From assembly GCA_014925825.1 (NCBI GenBank), contig JACGCK010000007.1, positions 62,001-126,000 of the forward strand: a stretch of DNA of 64,000 nt. Reading direction: 5' to 3'. Positions 34,200 through 43,924 of the stretch are shown here, in pieces; the stretch's first letter is position 1; every line of letters begins with the position of its first letter. Both the position numbers and the translations under genes were made by a program. Origin of the DNA: Pholiota molesta. Lineage: Eukaryota; Basidiomycota; Agaricomycetes; Agaricales; Strophariaceae. The notes beneath the pieces are model-generated. The model was given only the letters and a program-made list of their open reading frames with translations. It was not told where the DNA came from and did not search any database.

Positions 34200-34980
34200 T
34201 GAGTGTCCTCTCTCTGCCCAATGCCGGCAATCTCGGCGGTTATGAAATCTGCGATACGTTGCTCTGCAGCTCATTCCGGCTTGAACGGTGGTGGACGACC
34301 TGTGGCGTCCTCTGCATCCGGGATAGCGGAGGGGAAAACTACGGGCGAGTTGAATGAGGCAGCAGACAAATGGGTTGACGAGGGTACTTACCGCGTTCCT
34401 GCCCCATATGCGCTCTGGGTGATCCAGTTGAAGCCGATCAGTTCAGTGTGAACTGGAAGCGGGATCGTCCAACGGACTTCCACCCGTCATCGCAGCGCTA
34501 TCAAACCCAGATTACCAGTCAGCGCCCAACTTCCAAGGGTGAATTCGAGCATGACTTACATCAGAGAATTCGCTGCGGCCCTTGGCAGGTCACAAGGCGC
34601 TCTCAGATTGATAATGTGCTTTGAATCTTTCCCTTGCATAGGGTGAGTCGGTGACTATATGGGTTGCTGATAGTATCCCTCGCGGTCTCTGTTTATCGAC
34701 GGCATAAGCGCTAGATTGATGATATGGATGATACGAATGACCTTACCTCGAGAGCTGCTCTGCCATGACGGAGTGGCGTAACCAACCGATCGCTCCAACG
34801 CTTGAGGATGGGGAATGTGCTGCCTAGTAGCGGATCTCGCATAGGGTGTTTGGCGCAAAGAGACATGGCCGTTACTGCAGATGCAGATGGCATAGTGGCA
34901 ATCCGCTCCTGGACGCCGCCCGTGCCCGTACTGCAAATCCTGAGCCTGGGGCTTTGGCTAGAGATATCGCGCTGCAACTG
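34200..34980 (-). pseudogene. Exon-like remnants of an unidentified minus-strand gene
   Basis: The minus strand shows exon-like blocks bounded by good splice sites: acceptor CCCACAG at about 34978 leading to QRDISSQSPRLRICSTG and a donor GTAAGG near 34747; a donor GTAAGT at about 34390 following ELIGFNWITQSAYGAGT; and an acceptor CGTAG leading to SAIPDAEDATGRPPPFKPE. Frames do not join cleanly and no ATG start was found. The product is unknown. I treat it as a decayed gene, possibly transposon-derived. Confidence 0.35.
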
Positions 34981-35814
34981 TGGGTAGTGGACTTGGGAGG
35001 TTCTGTCGGTGACTTGGGAAGGATAGTTATCGTTCGCCTCCTTTTCTTCGGCGCTTTATAAGGTCGCAGCTCTCTCTCTCTTTCTCTCTGTTCGGACCGT
35101 GATTCCTTTTTTTGCTTCAATATCTCCATGACGCGCTCGTTTGTGACTCAGCGCATGGCGCGCCTTAACAGCGACGAACTCGCTTTGGCGTTTTGCGCTT
35201 GGATTATTTGCCTTAAAAGGACAAAAGACAACGAGGCGCCGGCTATTGACGCAATCAAAATATTCAGCGCGATAGCATGTCATATGCCCGACATAGGGGC
35301 GATTGTTCAGATCATCTTTTGCCCATTTTCGTTCATCTCAAGGCTCAAGCGCAATCGGACTTCTGAATTTTGCCCTGTCGGTATAATTTCCTTTGTCTGT
35401 AGCGGGTGCCATCAATGCTTCGAGCGCTCAGGTACTTTAAATGCCCTTAATTCTCAAACACCGATCTCAAATCTGTCGCTCGTGTCCGATGAATTTTCCG
35501 GATCTTGGAGATTTTGAAACTGATTTTGCTTTGGCGATTGAAGATTATATCCTTAAGTTCCCGAAAATTCAAGCGCCGTGTTTGTAATTGAGGACCATTT
35601 CATCACAGTCAGAAAAGATGCTACAATTTATACAGCGGGCTAGCCGCGATGCTCGAGTATTCGCCAACGATTTCTTTGAGAAGGGGTCGGCACCACCACG
35701 ATGGGCTAAGCTCAAGTGGAAGCTAGCGAGTAGTTCAAATGACGAGCTAACTTAAAAAAGAGGGAACCAATGGCGAAGCGAATGGGTGGGTGCAAAAAGA
35801 TGAGCTCGTGGATC
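34981..35814. other. Intergenic region, nothing recognised
   Basis: Contains a CT-repeat (CTCTCTCTCTTTCTCTCTG, 35072-35090) and no supported gene. Confidence 0.5.
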
Positions 35815-36064
35815 CTCCAGAGGTTACTCGCGCGCCTGGACATCTGCGAGTGGACGTACACCACCTCAGCGCCCACCATCTGCCCTCGAACGAGATCTCG
35901 AAGATGTACCGCGTCGCGGGGCGTCGTGGGTTGGGAGGCCACGCGCAGATGAAGGAAACGTATGCGTGCATCGAGGATGGGCCGTATACTTATCAAGGAG
36001 CGCAGGCGGGTGGACCATACGATTGTGGATTGGCAGGATGAGGTGCTGTTAGAGGATCTGTCGG
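35815..36064 (+). pseudogene. F-box copy 3, deleted 3'-end fragment
   Basis: Matches the last exon of F-box copy 2 (starting GGTTACTCGCGCGCCTGGAC). It lacks two internal blocks: one between ACTCGC and CGCCTGG, and a larger one between CACC and ATCTGCCCTCG. Both gaps lie at short shared sequences in the intact copy, as expected for slippage or microhomology deletion. The frame is broken. It probably belongs to the same duplicated unit as the BUB3 fragment at 33 kb. Confidence 0.85.
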
Positions 36065-36454
36065 TACCGACTACTTCTATAATTATTGGCATCTATTTTT
36101 GCAATGACAGAAGGTTCGGCCAGTCGTAGACATCTGGCACTGAACGTTTTAACTGTTAACCTTGGTCTTTCTTGAGGGCAGATTTTTTCATATCCCAATT
36201 CAACGGGGCCGTTTCTGGCCGCTCTTGCTTTCAAATCATTTGCGAGAATACAACCCCTTTTTACGTTCTATGATAGGTTGTTCGAAAACATATATGAACT
36301 CGAAGTACTCTCCCAGTCATAGCTTATTTTTGTCAAATCACCGACCGTTGACGATGCAAGGAAGTCGCGGGCGCAAAAACAGTGCAATACTGAAAACGTA
36401 GGAATTTATTGGTAATGGGCGCGTAGCCTAAGTTACTACATACTTCTTCGACTG
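36065..36454. other. Intergenic region, nothing recognised
   Basis: No gene supported. Confidence 0.5.
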
Positions 36455-36919
36455 ATGAAACGTGAGCTTCAAGTTTTGAATGCACCTCGCCTCTCCGCCA
36501 TTTCACTCAAGTCTCGCCTAGTCTCGCGCTGTCTCGCGCGACGCGTTCCCATTGTGGACACATTTGATGGCAGCAATCACTGTGAATCCCCTGAACACGC
36601 TTGTAAAGTGCATATTGAATCCCCTGAACACGCTCTGCTAGAATGCATGGGTAATGAGGATATTGCTGCACTGAGAACCGAGTTTACAAGTAAACTTGAT
36701 GCTGAACTCCCAGATTGGGAGCTGATCGAGTCACTGGAACCCGTAAACAGACTACGCACACTAATTGCTAAAAGGGACACCATCGGCCTGCTCGCAAAAT
36801 TCACACATGAAGTCTTAGCCATATATGAGGCAAGTCCAGTGTTTATTCCGTCACTCCCACTTGACTGGGTAATAGCCTGCTATGAAGATGGTACTAGTGG
36901 TAACAGGATAGTCTCATAA
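36455..36919 (+). pseudogene. C-terminal fragment of a LINE reverse-transcriptase polyprotein
   Basis: ATG 36455 to TAA 36919, 154 aa. The segment HALLECMGNEDIAALRTEF, then RLRTLIAKRDTIGLLAKFTHEVLAIYEASP, resembles the zinc-binding tail that follows RNase H in agaricomycete non-LTR retrotransposons. No RT or RNase H precedes it, so it is a 5'-truncated remnant. An 18-bp direct repeat (GAATCCCCTGAACACGCT at 36583 and 36621) has duplicated an ESPEHA motif within the fragment. Family assignment is from memory of the pattern. Confidence 0.55.
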
Positions 36920-37555
36920 TACTTCGGGAGGAGGGGCCACATTGACGTCCAGGCGAAAGCTGGGGGGACTGCTTGGTGTGGTTGCAATTCTCGAGGTCCG
37001 GAAGCGAAGGTACTTAGTTAGCTCACATGTACTGGGATAACTTTCGGGACACGGCGCTCTGGGACGGGGCAATGCTGTGTATAATACTATCACTATCACT
37101 GGCACCCGCCTCATCCAAGCGCTTAAGCGACGGCATCAATTTTATCTTCACGTCGGTGACAAGAGCAGGAGCCCGCCCGCCTGGCGACTTTGGCAGGTCC
37201 CCTTGCTGAACATAATCCATGTACATCCCATATCATTCAGCCGACGGCTAATACAGGACCTAGGTGATGTTGCCTTCCATACTGAATATGAAGTTGTGTG
37301 CTGAACAGCGCGTCGTCATGTTCTGTTTTAGCTGGCCGATTCTCCTCTTCCAGAACCATGCAAAACACGCCGAAAGACCTGTCCCGACTCCCGAACTACA
37401 ACCTTGTCAAGATCTGGTCGAGATTGGCTGCTGACTGTCCGAGGTAACTCTCTGACTGCACATGTGCGAATCTTTAGGTCGAGTCTACATTCTGCCGGAT
37501 CGAGACAGAGACTCATGCTCGACTTGAAGGTCGCTCACAACATGCGTTCTGAGGG
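36920..37555. other. Intergenic region upstream of the GMC gene
   Basis: No gene supported. Contains the promoter region of the disrupted oxidoreductase. Confidence 0.5.
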
Positions 37556-37562
37556 TATAAAA
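37556..37562 (+). promoter_or_regulatory. TATA box of the GMC oxidoreductase gene
   Basis: TATAAAA within GAGGGTATAAAAGGC, 169 bp before the ATG at 37725. A leader intron may lie between them. Confidence 0.55.
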
Positions 37563-38008
37563 GGCGCACTTCCAGGCAGAGAAGAAGTATCGACAAACAG
37601 CTTCTCCATAGAGCAGTGAGTCCTTCACATAAACCGCAACAGGTATGACTTTTGGTTCAGAAAACCTGTGTTATGTTTACTGATGCATTCGTTAGCATAA
37701 TCTCAGCATCGACGCATATTCAACATGCATTTGAACTTGAAGGGCCTCTCTCTTTTTCCGCTGTTGTTGTCGACCTGGTAAGCTTTTTCACTTACCGAAC
37801 CATATCATTCTTCGTATAACATTTGACTTCTCAGGTCAATCCCTCTTGCCAACGGAGCCTACATCCAACGCGACACCGCCCCCGCTGTGAACTCGACCGC
37901 TTCATCTGAATACGATTACATCGTTGTCGGATCGGGACCTGGTGGCGGCCCACTCGCCGCCCGCCTCGCACAGGCTGGGTACTCCGTTCTCCTCATTGAT
38001 GCCGGAGA

Positions 38009-38013
38009 GGATC
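38009..38013. repeat. 5-bp target site duplication (left)
   Basis: GGATC directly before the left LTR, repeated at 43925-43929 directly after the right LTR. A 5-bp duplication is normal for Ty3/gypsy integrases. Confidence 0.9.
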
Positions 38014-38279
38014 TGTAAGGGGAACTCCAAATCCCCTTACCATCCGCGCGCGCTCATCCACTGACGCGTACTGACGCGCTACGCGCACATGACATTGCAC
38101 GTAATATACAGTCTGGCGTATATTACTAAGCTACGTAGTTAGTGCTCGACGCACGCCCCTAGGAGTCCTTAGATTCTCCTCTTCGGATTCCTAGGTGCGT
38201 GCTGAGAGTGTCAGTTGGTTTGCATGTACTTATTCAATACACTTCGGATTCCTAGGTCATAACGACTAGTGCCCTTACA
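38014..38279 (+). repeat. Left LTR (266 bp)
   Basis: Starts TGTAAGGGG and ends GTGCCCTTACA, forming an 8-bp terminal inverted repeat. Contains an internal direct repeat CTTCGGATTCCTAGGT (two copies, about 60 bp apart). Confidence 0.95.
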
Positions 38280-38470
38280 GTAGGAGAATCTCCTCAACCG
38301 AGAGACTGGATTTCCTTAGGAGGCCGGGACACGTTTTTGGAAGACGTCGATCCCCAGACAGTGACAGCGAAAGCGAAGACTCGTCATCAACAGCCCAGCC
38401 TTCCTTAGGCTCCCCTCTCTCCGTGTCGGACTCTCTTCCTGACAACGAACCAGCACCCCCCGCCTCAACG

Positions 38471-39712
38471 ATGGACTCGGAGACGGATCGAATCACGGCC
38501 ATCGAGCAGGAGCTTGTCGCAGCAAAGGACCGACACAACGAACTCAATACAACCCTACAAGCTATATTAGCACAGCTCAGCAAAACATCAGAGAACTCAC
38601 AGACCACCACAACAACCCCTGAGCCGTCACAAACCCATGCCGCGGCATCCGCTGCAAAGACCACACCATCAAACGCGAAGCTGCGCCCGGCCGTTCCAAC
38701 GGACTTCAGTGGAGATCGATCAACGGCGAGGTCGTTCTTCAATTCGTGCCTACTCTATATCAAATTATGCAGTGATCAGTTTCCGCAAAATGATGAACAA
38801 GTTCAAATCCATTGGGTACTTTCCTACTTTAAGACAGGTCGTGCAGAAGTCTTCAAGGACCGCATTCTCGAGCAGGAAATCTCCAGCAAAGGAAAGCTGG
38901 TATACGAGAGCTGGGCCGATTTTGCGAAGGATTTTCGCAAGCACTTCTTCCCGGAAAACGAGGCAGTTGAAGCCCTCAATCGCTTGGAATCCGAGACCTA
39001 TCATCAAGGACGAAGATCAGTAGAAGAGTATCTGGATGAATTCCAGGTCCTTGTCGAGCGTGCTGGATACACAGATGATCGCGCGATTGTGATGAAATTC
39101 CGACGGGGCCTCGATCCTTCCATTCAGAACAAAATTGCAGATGCTATCGACGCACCGGATCTCGCAGCAAAAGAGCAATGGTACGCAAAGGCACGACTCT
39201 ATTACAACAACCGAGCAACAAATGCAGCCTTTCTACGAGGGCCACCAACCTCTAGTCGAACAGCGAATCCATTCGCACCTGCGAGAGGCTTTAGTATGGC
39301 GGTAGCACCACCTCGCACCACTGGTAATGCCCCAACGTTCACGGCACCAGCATTTACGCGCCCCTCGCCTGCGGCTATATCAGCACCACCACGTAATACA
39401 TATGGCTCATTCAACGCACATACACGGCCTGCGCCAGGAAACCCTGTCCCAATGGACATTGACGCAGCGAGGCGCACAGCCAAACTCCCAGCCACATGCT
39501 ACCGATGTGGACAAACAGGACACAAGGTACCTGAATGTCCAAAGACGTTTGATGTCCGCTTCATGACTGACAACGAGAAACTGGACTGGGTTGAAGGACT
39601 GTTGGCAGCTGCAGACGTCGCTAGCGTTGAAAACACGGGAAACCAAGATGAGGCGGCAGCTATAGAGGAAGTCGAAGAGCAGGCCGAGGATTTTGTCAGC
39701 CGCAGCGGGTGA
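38471..39712 (+). CDS. gag: Retrotransposon Gag
   Basis: First in-frame ATG is 38471, giving 413 aa to TGA 39710-39712. The frame is open back to the LTR without another ATG. The middle holds a retrotransposon capsid-like region (WVLSYFKTGRAEVF ... DFRKHFF ... YLDEFQVLVERAGY), then a Pro/Ala-rich linker and one CCHC zinc knuckle (CYRCGQTGHKVPEC) near residues 340-355. It forms the virus-like particle and binds RNA. The stop overlaps the first codons of the pol frame. Confidence 0.9.
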   Translation: MDSETDRITAIEQELVAAKDRHNELNTTLQAILAQLSKTSENSQTTTTTPEPSQTHAAASAAKTTPSNAKLRPAVPTDFSGDRSTARSFFNSCLLYIKLCSDQFPQNDEQVQIHWVLSYFKTGRAEVFKDRILEQEISSKGKLVYESWADFAKDFRKHFFPENEAVEALNRLESETYHQGRRSVEEYLDEFQVLVERAGYTDDRAIVMKFRRGLDPSIQNKIADAIDAPDLAAKEQWYAKARLYYNNRATNAAFLRGPPTSSRTANPFAPARGFSMAVAPPRTTGNAPTFTAPAFTRPSPAAISAPPRNTYGSFNAHTRPAPGNPVPMDIDAARRTAKLPATCYRCGQTGHKVPECPKTFDVRFMTDNEKLDWVEGLLAAADVASVENTGNQDEAAAIEEVEEQAEDFVSRSG

Positions 39713-42700
39713 ACTGCACGCCCCCGCTGTCTACGAAAAATAAGTACACTGTGTTAGAAATAGAGGAAGTCGCACCTGAATCTATTGCCACCCTTGTACC
39801 CTCCGCCGTGCCACAAATTCCCAAGCCATCTCCTGCTCGCCGTTTTCGCTGGGAGAAGAGGCTGCCTCGACGATATGTGATTTCATCAACCCCTAGCGAC
39901 AACTCGTTATCCCTGGAAGTCACAATTGAGACCACAGATACAGCCGAGATGATACAGGCTCTATTAGCGCTTGTAGATTCAGGAGCAACCGGACTATTTA
40001 TTGATACCAACTATGTCCGTGAACATCGTCTTACCACTCGCAAACTGTCACAGCCCATACCAGTCTTCAATGTGGATGGATCTCCAAACGAGGCAGGGGT
40101 TATTACAGAAATCGTGGACCTAATCCTCCGTTATAAGGACCACTCCGAGCGCGCTCAGTTTGCCGTCACAAATTTGGGCCGTCAAAAAATGATCCTAGGT
40201 TACTCTTGGCTGAAAGATCACAATCCCGAAGTAGACTGGCAAACTCACGAGGTGAAAATGTCGCGATGTCCCGCACGCTGTGCCACATGCCGATCAGATG
40301 TCAAGAAGGAAAAACGAGAAGCAGCAGCTCACGTACGCCGTCTCGCCACCTGCAGAGCTGGTGATTTTCCTACCTTTTCCGAGGACGAGCTCGAAACACC
40401 GGAACCTGAAACATTCAACGTGGACGTTGAGTCTGAACAGGGGGAGGAAGATAGTACACCCCTTTTAGATGAGGGTGATCGTCTCTTTTCCACCTGTGAG
40501 ATCATGCAAACGGAAGCCGAAGTGCGCGCTACAGCGACAACATCACAGCGCCTTGCGGAAGCCTTTAATGCCAATTTGCAAAAGGGCCGGTCCTTCCGAG
40601 ACTCCGTCCCAGCCCATTTCTATGACTTCGAGGATGTCTTTTCTAAAGAGTCCTTTGATGAGCTGCCACGTCGGAAAATCTGGGATCATGCAATTGAACT
40701 CATACCGGATGCAACGGCGAGCTCATGCAAGGTCTATCCTCTCTCGCCGAAGGAACAAACAGAGCTAGATGCCTTTCTAAAAGAGAACCTAGAGTCAGGA
40801 CGGATCCGACCCTCGAAATCACCAATGGCATCCCCAGTATTCTTTATCAAGAAAAAGGATGGCTCACTTAGGCTGGTGCAAGATTATCGGGTCCTCAACT
40901 CCCTTACAGTAAAGAACCGATACCCTATTCCACTCATTAGCGACCTTATCAACAAATTAAAGGGCGCAAAGTACTTTACCAAGATGGATGTGAGGTGGGG
41001 TTACAATAATGTCCGAATCAAGGAGGGTGATGAATGGAAGGCCGCATTTCGAACACCACGCGGCTTGTTCGAACCACTCGTAATGTTCTTCGGCCTCTGT
41101 AATAGCCCCGGAACCTTCCAAACCATGATGAATGACATCTTCCGAGAGTTAATCGACGAAGGTGTGGTGGTGGTGTACATGGATGACATTCTGATATTTA
41201 CGGACACCCTTCAGAAACACCGCGAAGTGACTCGGCGAGTCTTGGAACTCCTGCGAAAACACAAGCTTTATCTGCGTCCAGAGAAATGTGAATTTGAGAA
41301 GACGAAAATCGAGTACCTTGGCTTGATAATCTCCCTAAACAAGGTCGAGATGGACCCAGTCAAGGTTGCAGGTGTCGCACAGTGGCCCATACCCACCAAC
41401 CGTAAGGAAGTTCAATCATTCCTAGGCTTTGTGAACTTCTATCGCCGCTTCGTCATCGACTTTTCACACCATGCGCGCCCACTTTTCGATCTCACGCAAA
41501 AGGACACAACCTGGACCTGGAACCTGGAAGCCCAGAACGCATTTGACACCCTAAAATCAATCATCACATCAGCCCCAGTACTCATGCTCGCAGATGACAG
41601 CTTACCATATCGGGTCGAGGCGGATAGCTCAGATTTCGCGACCGGAGCAGTCCTCTCGCAAAAATCGCCCGCAGACGATAAATGGCACCCGGTGGCATTC
41701 TACTCAAAAAGCCTAAGTGTGGTCGAACGAAACTATGAGATCCACGATAAGGAAATGTTGGCCATAATCCGGGCTCTCGAAGAATGGCGCCATTTCCTAG
41801 AGGGCACCCAGCATCAGTTTGAGATTTGGACAGATCATAAAAATCTTGAATACTTCCGTACCTCAAAGAAGCTGAACCGTCGGCAGGCTCGTTGGTCTCT
41901 GTACCTCTCACGCTATGACTTCACTCTGCTTCACCGCCCCGGCCGCACCATGGGAAAGCCAGATGCCCTTTCGAGGCGAGCCGATCACGGCTCTGGCACA
42001 GGAGACAATGAGAACATAATTCTCCTGCGTCCAGAACTGTTCGCGATCCGCGCACTCGAGCTCGAAGGCCTTCAACTCGTGGGTGCCGAAGCCGCGATCT
42101 TGAAGGAGATCCGTCAAGGCAATCGCCAGGGCAAACAGGAAGACAGTGTGGCCTTGGCGGCAAGGGAGATGGCGAAAGGAGCAACCCGTTCGGTCCGCGC
42201 TCAAGAGTGGAGCGAGCGCGACGGTCTGCTCCTATTCCGAGGCAAGATCTATGTCCCAAAAGACCTCGATCTGCGCCGCCGAATCACAGCCCAACATCAT
42301 GACATGAAGGTGGCTGGACATCCGGGACGCTGGAAAACGCTCGAGCTTGTATCACGGACATACTGGTGGCCCCAGATGTCGCGCTACATCGGACAGTACA
42401 CCGCTACGTGTGACCTCTGCATGCGGACCAAGGTGCAACGCCGACGGCCAACCGGCGAGCTTCATCCGCTTCCAATACCCGATGCTCGATGGGACACAGT
42501 GAGCGTAGATTTTATTGTTGAGCTCCCGGAATCCAATGGGCATGATGCAATCATGGTCGCGGTCGACTCAGCAGGCAAACGCGCCCACTTCATCCCCACC
42601 ACGACCACAGTAACAGCACTGGGAGCAGCGCGGCTCTACCTCCAACACGTCTGGAAGCTCCATGGGCTTCCGCGTCGCCTGATTTCAGATCGGGGCGTCC

Positions 42701-43647
42701 AATTTGTCGCGCAGTTCACAAGGGAACTGTACCGGTTGCTTGGGATCAAACTCGCAGCATCAACAGCCTATCATCCCCAATCAGATGGTCAGACAGAACG
42801 TGTTAATCAGGAATTGGAACAATACCTGAGACTCTTCGTAAACGAACGGCAAGACAATTGGGAAGATCTCCTCCCACTCGCCGAATTTCAGTATAACAAT
42901 CATACACATTCGTCGACGAAAGAAACACCGTTCATGCTAGACACGGGCCGCCACCCACGGATGGGATTCGAGCCACAGCCCCCTTCGAGGCTGGAAACCG
43001 TAAACGAGTTCAAAGCGAGAATGACCGAAGGCCTAGAGGAAGCAAAGTCAGCACTAGCCAAGGCGAAGGATGACATGGCGAGATATTACGATCGTCGACG
43101 AGAGCCGACGCCTGTGTTCAAGCCTGGTGACAAAGTTTACCTGGATGCAAGTGATATCAAAACGACTAGACCATCTAAGAAACTTGCTCACCGTTTCCTC
43201 GGCCCATTCACCATCGAACGCGCAGTGGGCACACACGCCTACCGATTGAAATTGCCGCAATCGATGAGGCTGCTCCATCCGATCTTCAATGTTGTGAAGC
43301 TGGCCGCTGCCATCCCAGATCCAATTCCGGGTCGTCGAGTAAAGCCGCCTCCGCCGCCGGTCCTGGTCGATGGAATCGAAGAATTCGAGGTGGAGGAGGT
43401 GCTGGACAGCCGCATATTCAGAAACAAGCTGCAGTACTTGATCAAGTGGAAGGGAGAAGGGTATGAGAACAATGCTTGGACAAATGAATCAGATGTCCAC
43501 GCACCCGAACGCGTCGCACGCTTTTACCGACTTAATCCCGCAGCCCCACGCAGAATCCGATCGATGTTCTATGATGCCATCCGATTCCGCCCAATTCAGG
43601 ATTTCGACGGACCGTGGCGTACCGTGCACCGGGACGTTGCACCTTAG
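39709..43647 (+). CDS. pol: Retrotransposon Pol polyprotein
   Basis: Open for 1,312 codons in the -1 frame relative to gag, overlapping its stop (GTGA). Counting from 39709: aspartic protease LVDSGATG near 87-94; reverse transcriptase with YMDD near 489-492 (most relatives have YLDD or YVDD); RNase H with DSSDFATGAV and DHKNLEYF; integrase HHCC zinc finger (HHDMKVAGH...CDLC) and DDE core (SVDFIVEL, SDRGVQF, then Glu in TERVNQELE); GPFTIE-type C-terminal module; and a chromodomain (FEVEEVLDSR...YLIKWKGEGYENNAW) at about 1223-1275 that targets integration to chromatin marks. There is no ATG at the start. The first Met lies just before the protease, so frameshifting from gag is likely. No stop or missing motif: potentially active. 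Confidence 0.93.
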   Translation: MNCTPPLSTKNKYTVLEIEEVAPESIATLVPSAVPQIPKPSPARRFRWEKRLPRRYVISSTPSDNSLSLEVTIETTDTAEMIQALLALVDSGATGLFIDTNYVREHRLTTRKLSQPIPVFNVDGSPNEAGVITEIVDLILRYKDHSERAQFAVTNLGRQKMILGYSWLKDHNPEVDWQTHEVKMSRCPARCATCRSDVKKEKREAAAHVRRLATCRAGDFPTFSEDELETPEPETFNVDVESEQGEEDSTPLLDEGDRLFSTCEIMQTEAEVRATATTSQRLAEAFNANLQKGRSFRDSVPAHFYDFEDVFSKESFDELPRRKIWDHAIELIPDATASSCKVYPLSPKEQTELDAFLKENLESGRIRPSKSPMASPVFFIKKKDGSLRLVQDYRVLNSLTVKNRYPIPLISDLINKLKGAKYFTKMDVRWGYNNVRIKEGDEWKAAFRTPRGLFEPLVMFFGLCNSPGTFQTMMNDIFRELIDEGVVVVYMDDILIFTDTLQKHREVTRRVLELLRKHKLYLRPEKCEFEKTKIEYLGLIISLNKVEMDPVKVAGVAQWPIPTNRKEVQSFLGFVNFYRRFVIDFSHHARPLFDLTQKDTTWTWNLEAQNAFDTLKSIITSAPVLMLADDSLPYRVEADSSDFATGAVLSQKSPADDKWHPVAFYSKSLSVVERNYEIHDKEMLAIIRALEEWRHFLEGTQHQFEIWTDHKNLEYFRTSKKLNRRQARWSLYLSRYDFTLLHRPGRTMGKPDALSRRADHGSGTGDNENIILLRPELFAIRALELEGLQLVGAEAAILKEIRQGNRQGKQEDSVALAAREMAKGATRSVRAQEWSERDGLLLFRGKIYVPKDLDLRRRITAQHHDMKVAGHPGRWKTLELVSRTYWWPQMSRYIGQYTATCDLCMRTKVQRRRPTGELHPLPIPDARWDTVSVDFIVELPESNGHDAIMVAVDSAGKRAHFIPTTTTVTALGAARLYLQHVWKLHGLPRRLISDRGVQFVAQFTRELYRLLGIKLAASTAYHPQSDGQTERVNQELEQYLRLFVNERQDNWEDLLPLAEFQYNNHTHSSTKETPFMLDTGRHPRMGFEPQPPSRLETVNEFKARMTEGLEEAKSALAKAKDDMARYYDRRREPTPVFKPGDKVYLDASDIKTTRPSKKLAHRFLGPFTIERAVGTHAYRLKLPQSMRLLHPIFNVVKLAAAIPDPIPGRRVKPPPPPVLVDGIEEFEVEEVLDSRIFRNKLQYLIKWKGEGYENNAWTNESDVHAPERVARFYRLNPAAPRRIRSMFYDAIRFRPIQDFDGPWRTVHRDVAP

Positions 43648-43655
43648 AGGGGGGG
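43646..43655 (+). promoter_or_regulatory. Polypurine tract of the retrotransposon
   Basis: AGAGGGGGGG lies three bases before the right LTR and overlaps the last base pair of the pol stop codon. It serves as the plus-strand DNA primer in LTR elements. Confidence 0.8.
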
Positions 43656-43658
43656 TAC

Positions 43659-43924
43659 TGTAAGGGGAACTCCAAATCCCCTTACCATCCGCGCGCGCTC
43701 ATCCACTGACGCGTACTGACGCGCTACGCGCACATGACATTGCACGTAATATACAGTCTGGCGTATATTACTAAGCTACGTAGTTAGTGCTCGACGCACG
43801 CCCCTAGGAGTCCTTAGATTCTCCTCTTCGGATTCCTAGGTGCGTGCTGAGAGTGTCAGTTGGTTTGCATGTACTTATTCAATACACTTCGGATTCCTAG
43901 GTCATAACGACTAGTGCCCTTACA
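43659..43924 (+). repeat. Right LTR (266 bp)
   Basis: By eye identical to the left LTR over its whole length, implying very recent insertion. Followed by the GGATC target duplication. Confidence 0.95.

Larger units (their letters stand above)
38014..43924 (+). mobile_element. Full-length Ty3/gypsy chromovirus LTR retrotransposon
   Basis: 5,911 bp with 266-bp LTRs that appear identical, TGTAAGGG...CCCTTACA termini, a 5-bp GGATC target duplication, gag and pol frames both open, and a polypurine tract (43646-43655) against the right LTR. I see no standard TGG-type primer-binding site after the left LTR; the sequence there is GTAGGAGAATCTCC. Domain order protease-RT-RNaseH-integrase-chromodomain identifies the chromovirus lineage. 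It lies in the same orientation as the host gene it interrupts. Confidence 0.95.
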
